Part shown: piece by piece, positions 8,222 to 16,350 of the stretch
Numbering within the stretch: the stretch's first letter is position 1
How the letters are laid out: each line of letters begins with the position of its first letter
Source: Bordetella parapertussis
GTDB lineage: Bacteria > Pseudomonadota > Gammaproteobacteria > Burkholderiales > Burkholderiaceae_E
Assembly (NCBI GenBank): GCA_945872335.1
Contig: CAMBZS010000006.1
Coordinates: forward strand, 1-42,346
Direction of reading: 5' to 3'
DNA: 42,346 nt
The notes under the pieces: generated by a model
What the model saw: only the letters and a program-made list of their open reading frames with translations
The model's database searches: none
What the model was told of the DNA's origin: nothing
Translations under genes and position numbers: made by a program

Positions 8222-8980
8222 ATGCTGGTTTTTTCTGCCCTGCTGACCGCGCTGATTTCGCCGCTCGGGAGTGCCCTCGCGCTGGGTCTGATCGCGCTTC
8301 TTCTGGGGCTCATGCAGTGGCGGAAAACCGCGCTGGTACTCGGGCTGGCAGCGTTGGGCTGGCTGGCCGTCTGGTCGCTTCCGGTCACCGCCAACTGGAT
8401 ACAGGCCCATGTCAGCCGCGACCAGGCTCCGGTGGTGAGCGATGAACAGATTGCGGCCATTCCCAAAGCTGGCGCCATCGTTCTGCTGGGGGGCGGTGTG
8501 TCGCCGCCCACCGAGGCGCGCCCGTGGCCCGATCTGGCCGAGGCGTCCGACCGGGTCTGGCAGGCGGCCAGGCTCTGGCACGCCGGGCGGGCGCCGCTGA
8601 TTCTGGCCAGCGGCGGTCATGATCCGGCCACCCACACGCAATCGGAGGCCGAGGCCATGCGCACGGTCCTGCGCGCCTTCGGCGTGCCCGATGCGGCCAT
8701 CGTGCTCGAGGCCCGCAGCCGCAACACCCGTCAAAACGCCACCGACAGCGCAGCGATCCTGGCCGAGCGCAATATCCGCCGGGTGCTGCTGGTGACCTCG
8801 GCCTCGCACATGGCGCGCTCGGTGTCCCATTTCCGGGCCGCAGGCCTCGAGGTGGTGCCGGTAGCCACCGATTTCGAGCACATCGACTATGCCGATCTGC
8901 GGCGGTTCATTCCAACCGCCAGCGCGCTTGATCTGAGCGCGCGCGCGCTCAAGGAATGGGTCGGCCAGATCGTCTGGTAG
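8222..8980 (+). CDS. YdcF/ElyC-family (DUF218) membrane protein
   Basis: This 252-residue protein begins with two hydrophobic helices (about 5-28 and 33-53), then carries a DUF218 domain in the cytoplasm or periplasm. The domain shows the nucleotide-like strand GAIVLLGGGV (about 84-93), ILASGGHDP, the EARSRNTRQNA motif typical of YdcF/ElyC/SanA proteins, and VLLVTSASHMARS. ElyC and SanA proteins affect cell-envelope integrity; the enzymatic activity of the family is not established. It lies 11 bases after the nitroreductase and is probably co-transcribed. It converges on the SelD-fusion gene with only 9 bases between the stop codons. Confidence 0.87.
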   Translation: MLVFSALLTALISPLGSALALGLIALLLGLMQWRKTALVLGLAALGWLAVWSLPVTANWIQAHVSRDQAPVVSDEQIAAIPKAGAIVLLGGGVSPPTEARPWPDLAEASDRVWQAARLWHAGRAPLILASGGHDPATHTQSEAEAMRTVLRAFGVPDAAIVLEARSRNTRQNATDSAAILAERNIRRVLLVTSASHMARSVSHFRAAGLEVVPVATDFEHIDYADLRRFIPTASALDLSARALKEWVGQIVW

Positions 8981-8995
8981 CGAGCTCGCTCAGAC
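8972..8995. terminator. Palindromic hairpin between convergent stop codons
   Basis: The 12-base perfect palindrome AGCGAGCTCGCT (8979-8990) is extended by GTCTG (8972-8976) and CAGAC (8991-8995), leaving a 2-base bulge. The structure spans both stop codons of the convergent ydcF-like and selD-fusion genes and can fold from either transcript. No T-run follows on either strand, so intrinsic termination would be weak; a bidirectional 3'-end stabiliser is equally possible. Confidence 0.45.
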
Positions 8996-11251
8996 CAGCG
9001 CGAGCAGCGGCTCGCCCTCGCCAGGTGCCACCACTTCCCCCACCACCGTAGCCGCCACGCAGCCCAGCGCGTGAAGGGCTGCCACACACTCACGGGCACG
9101 GTCGGCGGGCACGCCTGCGATCAGGCCGCCCGAGGTTTGCGGGTCAAAGAGGAGTTGCACGCGGGGATCCTCAGCCAGGCGCTCGAAGCCACCCACCAGC
9201 GGCGCGATGCGGAGGTTGCCCGCATGGAGCGAACTGCGGTGCCCGCTTGCGAGCGTGGACAGGGCGCCAGCCAGCGCAGGAATGGCACCCAGTGACAGTC
9301 TGGCAGCCACGCCGCTTGCACGTACCATCTCGGACAGATGGCCCAGCAGACCGAAGCCCGTCACGTCGGTGCAGGCACGGACACCATGCGCGCGCAGGCA
9401 CTGCGCCGCCGCCTGATTGGACTGAAGCATGCTCGCCAATGCTTCATCGATCCAGCCGCCGCGCGCAGCAAGCATTTCACGCGCGACCAGCAGGGTGCCA
9501 GTACCCAGCGGTTTGGTGAGTACCAGCGCGTCACCCGGCATGAGCCCGGATTTCCGCATGAGCGCTGTGAGCGATGCCGGTGTCGTGCCATTCACCGCAA
9601 ACCCCATCGCGAGCTCCTGCCCCTCGGCGGTATGCCCACCGACCAGCGCACAACCCGCCTCGCGGAGCACCTGGAGCGCGCCGCTCATCAACTGCACCAG
9701 CAGTTCCTCGACTTTGGCATCGAGCGCCGGCGGTACGGTCACGAGCGCGACCGCACTCTGCGGCGACGCGCCCATGGCGAACAGATCGCTCAGCGCATGA
9801 GTGGCTGCGATCCGGCCAAACAGCCAGGGGTCTTCAATGAACGAGCGAAAGAAATCGACGCTCTGGACCAGCGCCTGCCCGGCAGGCAGCGCAATCACGG
9901 CGGCATCATCGGGCGCATCGAGCCCGATCAGCACATCCGGGTGATGAGCCGGATCAAGGCGGGCCAGCACGCGTGACAGGATGTCGGCACCCACCTTCGC
10001 GCCGCACCCGCCGCATCGCATGGCGAGAACCGACAGCGCCTGCGTGGCTTCGGCGGGATCGAGAGCGAGCCGATGCCCCTCAGTGGCCAGGGACCGCGAC
10101 ATGGCCTCGCGCGGCATGGCCAATGCCGAGAACCGGCGCATGAAGCGCCGGTCGATCCAGTCTTTCCAGTGCCAGACCCAGTGCCCCGCGAAACCAAACG
10201 GCCCGCGCGAGGCGATGGCGTGGCGCCCGCCCGTGGCAAGCAACGCGAGCCAGTGGCGCTGCGGTCGATAGGGCCTGAGTGACTCACCGCGCAAGGCCCG
10301 GCGCAGGTTGTCGGCGAGCGGCCGCCCCATCCGGACTGCAAACACGCCGGCTTTCTCGAGTGCACGCCCGGGATAGGACACGATATCGCCAGCGGCAAAC
10401 ACCGCCGTATCGGTACGCGAGCGCAGACTGCTCTCGACCTCAATGAACCCCCCGCGGTCGAGCGCGAGCCCCGTGTCGCGCAACCATGGCGCGCCCCTCG
10501 CCTGGGTCACCCAGATGATCTCATCGTGATCGAAGCGCTCGCCACGCCAGACCAGCGCACCCGCATCCACCCGCGTCACCGGGTCGCCGAGCCGGAGCTC
10601 GATGCCTCGCGTTGCAAGGAGAGGACGCACCCGGCGACGGACCGCATCGGCGTGAGTGGGCAGCAGCCGCGGGTCTGCACCGTATAGCGCGATGAGCGGG
10701 GCATCCCCGGGCCGCCCCAGTTCGCGCAGACGGGCCCCCAGCCGCTCATGGAGCGCGAAGGCGAGCTCCACCCCGGCTGCGCCTGCGCCCACCACGGCGA
10801 TACTCGCCCGGCGCGGCAGGTCCGAGAGCCTCTGGTAGAGCGAGAGCCAGCGATTGTTGAAGCCGTCGATGGGCTTGACCCCTACCGCATGCTCGACCGC
10901 CCCAGGCACGGCATCGTTTTTTGGCGTGGATCCCAGATTGAGGGACAGCAGATCGTAGGCGATGGGCGGCCGCCCGGCGAGCAGCACGCGCCGCGCGGCA
11001 CGATCGATGCCAACCACCTCAGCTCGAATCAATGTCGCATGCGCAAACCGGCACAGCCGGTCGAGGTCGATGTGCACCTCATCCCACGCATAGTGCCCGG
11101 CGATGTAGCCGGGCAGCATGCCGGAGTACGGGCTCGCGGATGCGCGACTGATCAGCGTGAGCCGCACGCCCGGCTCCGGTTGCATCGCAAAGCGTCGCAG
11201 CACCCCGACGTGGGCGTGGCCACCGCCCACCAGCACCAGGTCCCGCAGCAC
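8990..11251 (-). CDS. selD: FAD/NAD oxidoreductase fused to selenide, water dikinase (SelD)
   Basis: This is a 753-residue fusion. Residues 1-380 form a pyridine nucleotide-disulfide oxidoreductase module of the type known to be fused to SelD (TIGR03169-like), with FAD motif LVGGGHAHVGVLRRF, NAD motif VVGAGAAGVELAF (153-165) and FAAGDIVSYPGRA. Residues 408-753 are SelD, which makes selenophosphate from selenide and ATP: RCGGCGAKVG (412-421) places C416 and K419 at the catalytic Cys17 and Lys20 of E. coli SelD, with Ala in place of its Cys19. The glycine-rich LVGGHTAEGQE loop is also present. Translation probably starts at GTG 11251, four bases after the upstream stop, suggesting coupling. No selA, selB or selenouridine synthase gene lies in the window. 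Confidence 0.93.
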   Translation of the reverse strand: MLRDLVLVGGGHAHVGVLRRFAMQPEPGVRLTLISRASASPYSGMLPGYIAGHYAWDEVHIDLDRLCRFAHATLIRAEVVGIDRAARRVLLAGRPPIAYDLLSLNLGSTPKNDAVPGAVEHAVGVKPIDGFNNRWLSLYQRLSDLPRRASIAVVGAGAAGVELAFALHERLGARLRELGRPGDAPLIALYGADPRLLPTHADAVRRRVRPLLATRGIELRLGDPVTRVDAGALVWRGERFDHDEIIWVTQARGAPWLRDTGLALDRGGFIEVESSLRSRTDTAVFAAGDIVSYPGRALEKAGVFAVRMGRPLADNLRRALRGESLRPYRPQRHWLALLATGGRHAIASRGPFGFAGHWVWHWKDWIDRRFMRRFSALAMPREAMSRSLATEGHRLALDPAEATQALSVLAMRCGGCGAKVGADILSRVLARLDPAHHPDVLIGLDAPDDAAVIALPAGQALVQSVDFFRSFIEDPWLFGRIAATHALSDLFAMGASPQSAVALVTVPPALDAKVEELLVQLMSGALQVLREAGCALVGGHTAEGQELAMGFAVNGTTPASLTALMRKSGLMPGDALVLTKPLGTGTLLVAREMLAARGGWIDEALASMLQSNQAAAQCLRAHGVRACTDVTGFGLLGHLSEMVRASGVAARLSLGAIPALAGALSTLASGHRSSLHAGNLRIAPLVGGFERLAEDPRVQLLFDPQTSGGLIAGVPADRARECVAALHALGCVAATVVGEVVAPGEGEPLLALV

Positions 11252-11255
11252 GGAG

Positions 11256-11882
11256 TCAGCCAGCGCGAAGATAGTCGCGCAGCGCCCGCTGCGTGGCGGC
11301 TTCGGTCATGACATCGGCGCTGCGAACCGATTCGTCTTTCAGGCGGCTGCGGAGATCCTCGGCGGCCGTCGCCACCGCGGGCTCGGCCTCATCACGCCGC
11401 GCGACGCGCTCGGCTCGTCGCGAATCGACCCGCAGCGAAGCGACGCGATCATCATCGGAGCGCTGCACGCGCACGCGACCCTCCGACAAGCGCTCGGCGG
11501 CACGCATCTCGCCCAGGGATGCCCGCTGCCCAGGTGCCGCCTGCGAAGCGGTCTGCGAGGCGCGGAGGTCTCGCGACTGCAGCGCCGAAGCGGAGAGTTG
11601 ATCACGCTGCGAGTCGAGCCGGTTCGTGGCCAATCTGGTTGAGGGCGAAAGCCCACCCTCGGGTGCCGCTGCTGTTTTGACCCTGCCCGCCGCCTCCGGC
11701 GCAGCCCGCACCGGGTCGCGCGCGGCCGCGGCATCAGGCCCGGCGGCTCGTCTTGCCTGCTCGGCAAACGCCATCTGCTCGAGCCGCTGGCGCATGGTGT
11801 CGCCCAGGCGACCACGATCAAAGATGCTGTCGCTCGCCGAGGGCGCCCGGGGTCCGGCACCCACTCCACCCACAGGCACCAT
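11256..11882 (-). CDS. Unrecognised Ala/Arg-rich charged protein
   Basis: I do not recognise this 208-residue protein. It contains no Cys and no Trp, few aromatic residues, and is rich in Ala, Arg, Ser, Asp and Glu; the second half (about 130-205) reads as heptad-like charged helix, probably coiled coil, while the first 30 residues are Gly/Pro-rich. There is no signal peptide or membrane segment. The ATG at 11882 follows GGGAGA closely, 7 bases after the hydrolase stop, and the stop lies 4 bases before the GTG of the SelD fusion. The position inside a tight operon argues that it is a real gene despite low-complexity composition. Function unknown. Confidence 0.6.
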   Translation of the reverse strand: MVPVGGVGAGPRAPSASDSIFDRGRLGDTMRQRLEQMAFAEQARRAAGPDAAAARDPVRAAPEAAGRVKTAAAPEGGLSPSTRLATNRLDSQRDQLSASALQSRDLRASQTASQAAPGQRASLGEMRAAERLSEGRVRVQRSDDDRVASLRVDSRRAERVARRDEAEPAVATAAEDLRSRLKDESVRSADVMTEAATQRALRDYLRAG

Positions 11883-11889
11883 CGTCTCC

Positions 11890-12774
11890 CTACTTGGCCA
11901 TGCCGAGAATGGACTTGCCCATGGCACGCGGATCACGCTGCGGCCAGCTGCCTGAATCTACCCAGGACAGGAAATCGCCCAGCTCGCGATTGAACGCGTC
12001 CGGTACCTCGATGTTGATGGTGTGCCCGGCATTGGGGATCACCGCCATGGCAGCCGATGAAATGACTTCCTTCATCATGAGGGCAGGCAGCAGGCAAGGC
12101 CAGTCTTCATCGCCGTTCAGAATGAGCGTGGGCACCTTGATGCGAGCCATGTCGTCTCGCAGATCGAAAAGCGACGGCCGCTCGCGTTGCACACCCAGCT
12201 GCGTATTGGCCGATCCGAGGGCCGAGTGCCGACGAAAGTCGGCCTTGAACTCTTCGAATCCGCGCGGGTCTTTGTTCTGAAACTGCACCCGGGTGGGGCC
12301 CAGCGCGTAGCGATCGACAAACGCATCCATGCCCTGCTCGAGCAGCATGGCGGCCGATGCCTCGGACTCACGACGGAACTGGTCGCGTTTGTCCGGCTCG
12401 GCACCATATCCGCAGCCCGCCACACAGAGGGACAGCGCGCGATCGGGGTGATGGATACCGAGATGCAACGTGGCAAAGCCACCCATCGACAGGCCAACGA
12501 TGTGGGCACGCGCCACGCCGAAATGGTCGAGCACGGCGATGGCGTCCTGCACCGCCCGCTGCTGCGAGTAGGAGGCCGAGGTGGGCGGCACATCAGACGG
12601 CGGATAGCCGCGCGCGTTGTAGGTGATGCAGCGGTAGCGGCGGCCGAAGTGGCGCACCTGCGGTTCCCAGCTTCCGGAATCGCCGGCGAACTCGTGAATA
12701 AAAAGAACAGGAATGCCGCTTCCGGTAGATTCGCAGAAGAGCTTCACTCCGTCATCCGTGACCGCATAGGCCAT
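11890..12774 (-). CDS. Alpha/beta hydrolase
   Basis: This 294-residue cytoplasmic alpha/beta-hydrolase has a nucleophile elbow GLSMGG (S96), an acid in GDEDW (D222 or D224) and a catalytic histidine in NAGHTINIE (H251). The oxyanion motif is VLFIHEFAGDSGSW (23-36), with HE instead of the common HG. It is closest in pattern to the enol-lactone hydrolase/haloperoxidase-like group, but the substrate cannot be named. The ATG at 12774 has a good AAGGAG upstream; a longer open frame to 13050 is antisense to the neighbouring dehydrogenase. It is the first gene of the operon with the unknown 208-residue protein and the SelD fusion, and is divergent from the dehydrogenase gene at 12901. Confidence 0.88.
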   Translation of the reverse strand: MAYAVTDDGVKLFCESTGSGIPVLFIHEFAGDSGSWEPQVRHFGRRYRCITYNARGYPPSDVPPTSASYSQQRAVQDAIAVLDHFGVARAHIVGLSMGGFATLHLGIHHPDRALSLCVAGCGYGAEPDKRDQFRRESEASAAMLLEQGMDAFVDRYALGPTRVQFQNKDPRGFEEFKADFRRHSALGSANTQLGVQRERPSLFDLRDDMARIKVPTLILNGDEDWPCLLPALMMKEVISSAAMAVIPNAGHTINIEVPDAFNRELGDFLSWVDSGSWPQRDPRAMGKSILGMAK

Positions 12775-12900
12775 CGTTCGATCTCCTTGAAAACCGACGA
12801 ACCTTACTGCAAAACGGACCCCCTTGCCATCGCGGGCCGCGTTCGCGCAATCGGCCGGGGGTAGAGTTACGACTCCACTTCCCTCCTGGCTGGAGACACT

Positions 12901-13773
12901 ATGGCTACTGTCGTTGGACTGATCGGCGTCGGCATGATGGGCATTGGCATCGCCGCCAATCTGGTCAAGCACGGCTGCGTCCTGCATGTGCTCAATCATC
13001 CTGGCAACCAGCCGATCGATTCGCTGGTGGCCGCCGGGGCGAAAGTCCATGACAGCCCGCGCGCCCTCGCAGCCCAGGTTGATGTGCTGCTCATCTGCGT
13101 CACTGGCAGCCCGCAGGTCGAGGCGGCGCTTACCGGCCCAGACGGCGCGCTCGCCGGGCTGCGCGCAGGGACCACGGTGATCGACCTCTCCACGTCCATC
13201 CCCTCATCGACCGAGCGGGTGGCAGCCCTCGTCGCCGCGGCTGGCGGCAACTTCCTCGATGCCGCCATGACCCGCACGCCCAAGGAGGCGGCCGAGGGCA
13301 GGCTCAATCTGCTGGTGGGGGGTGACGCCGGCCTTCTTGAACGCTGCCGACCGGTGCTCGCCTGCTTTTCCGAAACCCTCTTTCATGCAGGGCCGATCGG
13401 TGCCGGACATCGCATGAAACTGCTGCACAACTTTGTTTCGCTGGGTTTGGTCACCCTGATCGCTGAGGCGGCCGCCTGCGCGCAACGCTCTGGCGTGCCG
13501 GCCGACGTGTTCGTTGGTGTGCTCGACCGCGGCGGCGGTGGCGGCATTGCGCTCGAGCGCCTCAAGCCCTTCCTGCTGACGGGCGACGTGGGGGCGCTGC
13601 GCTTCAGCATCGCGAACGCCTGCAAGGATCTCGGCTACTACGGAACCATGGCGACCGACACCGGCGCAGACCGCACGGTTGCCCAGGCGGTGCTCGCCTC
13701 GCTCCAGAGCGCAGCCGACACCGAGCCGCAGGCCATGCTGCCCGAGCTGGTGCGGCTGATCACGGATCGTTAG
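12901..13773 (+). CDS. NAD(P)-dependent beta-hydroxyacid dehydrogenase (3-hydroxyisobutyrate dehydrogenase family)
   Basis: This 290-residue enzyme belongs to the HIBADH/6-phosphogluconate dehydrogenase superfamily. The Rossmann motif GLIGVGMMGIGIAANLVKHG (6-25), the substrate-binding region FLDAAMTRTPKEAAEG, the catalytic-lysine helix GHRMKLLHNF and the C-terminal helix KDLGYY are all in place. Members oxidise 3-hydroxyisobutyrate, tartronate semialdehyde, glycerate or similar small acids; the motif does not decide which. The start at 12901 is preceded by GGAG. It stands alone between a divergent hydrolase and the convergent manC-type gene, with a terminator-like hairpin after its stop. Confidence 0.9.
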   Translation: MATVVGLIGVGMMGIGIAANLVKHGCVLHVLNHPGNQPIDSLVAAGAKVHDSPRALAAQVDVLLICVTGSPQVEAALTGPDGALAGLRAGTTVIDLSTSIPSSTERVAALVAAAGGNFLDAAMTRTPKEAAEGRLNLLVGGDAGLLERCRPVLACFSETLFHAGPIGAGHRMKLLHNFVSLGLVTLIAEAAACAQRSGVPADVFVGVLDRGGGGGIALERLKPFLLTGDVGALRFSIANACKDLGYYGTMATDTGADRTVAQAVLASLQSAADTEPQAMLPELVRLITDR

Positions 13774-13784
13774 CCCCAAAAGAC

Positions 13785-13807
13785 CGGCGGCGACTGCCTC
13801 GCCGCCG
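13785..13807 (-). terminator. Intrinsic terminator-like hairpin after the manC-type gene
   Basis: Perfect 9-base arms CGGCGGCGA (13785-13793) and TCGCCGCCG (13799-13807) enclose a 5-base loop between two convergent stop codons. Read on the minus strand, the hairpin follows the manC-type stop and is followed by GTCTTTTGGGG, a short T-run. It could also act as a weaker terminator for the plus-strand dehydrogenase. Confidence 0.55.
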
Positions 13808-13812
13808 CCCGT

Positions 13813-15264
13813 TCAGCGCGCCGCCCGGCCGTACGTGTCCTCCAGCCGCACGATATCGTCTTCGCCCAGATAGCCACCCGACTGGACCTCGATCATCTCG
13901 AGCTCGATCTTGCCGGGGTTACGAAGCCGGTGCACTTCCCCCACCGGAATGTAGGTGGACTGGTTTTCGCTCAGCAGAAACGTGTCGCTGCCACGCGTGA
14001 CCTCGGCCGTGCCCTTCACCACAATCCAATGCTCGGCGCGGTGGTGGTGCTTCTGGAGGCTCAGGCTCGCGCCGGGCTTGACCCCGATCCGCTTCACCTG
14101 AAACCGTTCTCCCTGATCGACGCTGTCGTACCAACCCCAGGGACGCGACACCTTGCGGTGACTCACCGCCTGGGCGCAGCGCTGTCCCTCCAGCCGGGCG
14201 ACCACGTCCTTCACCTGTTCGGCATGATCGCGGTGCGCGACCAGGACCGCATCGGGTGTGTCGATGATGAGCAGATCGCGGGTACCCAGGGCCACCACCG
14301 GCCGGTGCGGCGCGTGAACAAAGGTGTTGTGTGCCTCGTGCACCATGCCCTGACCCTGCAGCCGGTTTGACTGGGTATCGGGCGTCACCAGATCGGCCAC
14401 CGCGTTCCAGCTGCCCACGTCGCTCCACTGCCCAGCAAAAGGCACGACAGCCACCTGGTCGTGTTTTTCCATGACCGCATAGTCGATGCTCTGGGACCGC
14501 GTGGCCGAGAACAGCTCGACCGCAGGGCGCACCAGGGGCACCTGCCCGGCCGGCCCCCGGGCAGGCAGCGTTTCCCGATGCGCGCTCTCGAGCGAGCGCG
14601 CGACCTGCGTGACGATGTCCGGGGCATGACGCTCGAGCGCTTCGATCAGGGTGACCGCCCGCGTAAGAAAGATGCCCGCGTTCCAGAGCACGTTGCCCGC
14701 CAGCAGCAGTTCACCCGCCCGTGCGGCATTGGGCTTTTCGATGAATCGTTCGACCTGCCGGCTGCCGTCCGCCCGCGAAGCGCCTTGCCGGATGTAGCCA
14801 TAGGCGGTACTGGGAAAACTGGGCATGACCCCGAATGTGACGATGGCACCCGATTGCGCCGCGGCAACGCCTTCGGTCACCGTGGCCGCGAACGCCGCAG
14901 CATCAGGGATGTGATGATCGGACGGACAAAACAGCATGAGCGCATCCGGCTGGCCACCCGCGCGAAGAAAGAGCGCGGCGAGCGCCATCGCCGCTGCGGT
15001 GTTGCGGGCAGCTGGCTCAAGCAGCATGGCCCCGGACACGCCTGTCGCTTCCAGCGCCTCCAGCACCATGAACCGGTGCTCATCGGCCGCCACCATCAGC
15101 ACCTGCTCCCCCAGCGAAGCCACCCGCCGCAGCGTGAGCTCGAGCAGGCTCTGGTCACCGACCAGCGGTACAAACTGCTTGGGGAAACTCTTGCGCGAGA
15201 GCGGCCAGAGGCGAGTTCCCGATCCGCCACAGAGGATGACCGGGGTGATGGCAACAGGGGACAT
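13813..15264 (-). CDS. manC: Mannose-1-phosphate guanylyltransferase / mannose-6-phosphate isomerase, bifunctional
   Basis: This 483-residue cytoplasmic enzyme is of the ManC/CpsB/AlgA type. The N-terminal nucleotidyltransferase domain carries GGSGTRLWPLSRKSFPKQF (13-31) and a later FIEKPNAARA motif; it makes GDP-mannose from mannose-1-phosphate and GTP. The C-terminal cupin isomerase domain (about 365-475) has RPWGWYDSVDQGERFQVKRI and QKHHHRAEHWIVVKGTAEVT, with the metal-binding histidines. GDP-mannose feeds exopolysaccharide, LPS or glycoprotein synthesis. The ATG at 15264 has GGAG upstream. It is divergent from galU across about 120 bases, so a shared control region for sugar-nucleotide supply is plausible. 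No glycosyltransferase genes are adjacent. Confidence 0.93.
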   Translation of the reverse strand: MSPVAITPVILCGGSGTRLWPLSRKSFPKQFVPLVGDQSLLELTLRRVASLGEQVLMVAADEHRFMVLEALEATGVSGAMLLEPAARNTAAAMALAALFLRAGGQPDALMLFCPSDHHIPDAAAFAATVTEGVAAAQSGAIVTFGVMPSFPSTAYGYIRQGASRADGSRQVERFIEKPNAARAGELLLAGNVLWNAGIFLTRAVTLIEALERHAPDIVTQVARSLESAHRETLPARGPAGQVPLVRPAVELFSATRSQSIDYAVMEKHDQVAVVPFAGQWSDVGSWNAVADLVTPDTQSNRLQGQGMVHEAHNTFVHAPHRPVVALGTRDLLIIDTPDAVLVAHRDHAEQVKDVVARLEGQRCAQAVSHRKVSRPWGWYDSVDQGERFQVKRIGVKPGASLSLQKHHHRAEHWIVVKGTAEVTRGSDTFLLSENQSTYIPVGEVHRLRNPGKIELEMIEVQSGGYLGEDDIVRLEDTYGRAAR

Positions 15265-15387
15265 GGGAGGCGTCTCCGCGACGGTGGCAATAGTGCCCGA
15301 ACCCTCAATGATAAGCGGGGTCGCGCGGCCGACGGGACGGTAAACTTGAGAGACTTCACCTCAACGCTCCTCCTGGTTCCTCCCAAC

Positions 15388-16281
15388 ATGACTGCACAAC
15401 TTATTCGCAAGGCAGTGTTCCCGATTGCCGGTCTCGGCACGCGGTTCCTTCCCGCCACCAAGGCCTCGGCCAAGGAAATGCTGCCGGTGGTCGACAAGCC
15501 CCTCATCCAGTACGCCGTGGAGGAGGCCTATTCGGCGGGTATCCGCCAGATGATCTTCGTCACCGGCCGCACCAAGCGCAGCGTCGAGGACCACTTCGAC
15601 ACTGCGTACGAGCTGGAAAACGAGCTCGAGGTGGCAGGGAAGCTGAGCCTGCTGTCCATCGCACGGTCCATCGCACCCGACGACATGCTGTGCACCTACG
15701 TGCGCCAGCCGCGCGCGCTGGGGCTGGGCCATGCGGTGCTGTGCGCCCGCGAACTGGTGGGCAGCGAACCCTTCGCCGTGCTGCTCGCCGATGACCTCAT
15801 GGTGGGCAAACCACCTGTCATGGCGCAGATGGTGGCCCAGTACACCGAATGGCGGGCCAGCATCCTCGCGGTGCAGGACGTGCCGCGCGAGCACACGCGG
15901 CGCTACGGCATCGTTTCGGGCCGCGAGGTGGCCGACGGCATCGTCGATGTATCGGGCATCGTCGAGAAACCCGAACCGGCGGTCGCCCCCACCACGCTCG
16001 CCGTCGCCGGCCGCTACATCCTGAGCCCGGGCGTCTTCAAGGAACTCGAGGCGCTGCCACGGGGTGTGGGCGGTGAAATCCAGCTGACCGACGGCATTGC
16101 ACAGTTGCTGAGGCGCGAGAAGGTTTTCGCGTATCGCTATCAAGGCACGCGTTACGACTGCGGCTCCAAACTGGGCTTCCTGCAGGCCACCGTCGACCTT
16201 GGCGAGGAACATGCCGAGGTCGGTCCCGAATTCCGTCAATGGCTCACCGAACGCACGGGTAGCACCACCCGCAAAGCGTAA
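15388..16281 (+). CDS. galU: UTP-glucose-1-phosphate uridylyltransferase
   Basis: This 297-residue cytoplasmic enzyme makes UDP-glucose from UTP and glucose-1-phosphate. It has the GalU signature AVFPIAGLGTRFLPATKASA followed by KEMLPVVDKPLIQYAVEEA, the central QPRALGLGHAVLCAREL, and GGEIQLTDGIAQLL near the end. The ATG at 15388 is chosen because it begins immediately before this signature; the same frame stays open far upstream, but there it is antisense to manC. The start lacks a clear Shine-Dalgarno sequence. A coxG-like gene follows after about 70 bases on the same strand. Confidence 0.95.
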   Translation: MTAQLIRKAVFPIAGLGTRFLPATKASAKEMLPVVDKPLIQYAVEEAYSAGIRQMIFVTGRTKRSVEDHFDTAYELENELEVAGKLSLLSIARSIAPDDMLCTYVRQPRALGLGHAVLCARELVGSEPFAVLLADDLMVGKPPVMAQMVAQYTEWRASILAVQDVPREHTRRYGIVSGREVADGIVDVSGIVEKPEPAVAPTTLAVAGRYILSPGVFKELEALPRGVGGEIQLTDGIAQLLRREKVFAYRYQGTRYDCGSKLGFLQATVDLGEEHAEVGPEFRQWLTERTGSTTRKA

Positions 16282-16350
16282 ACTCGCAGGCGCTTTATCC
16301 TCCGTTTCTCCGGGTCCCTCACAAGACCCCCACTCAGTTGGAACCCCATC

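Noticed and set aside
8990-11251. Possibility that SelD itself contains selenocysteine
   Set aside because: The catalytic position (416) is encoded as Cys and the frame has no internal TGA, so no recoding is needed.
14461-15387. Long open frame in phase with galU that would add about 300 residues upstream
   Set aside because: It runs antisense to the well-supported manC-type gene, has no recognisable motif, and galU homology begins exactly at the ATG at 15388.
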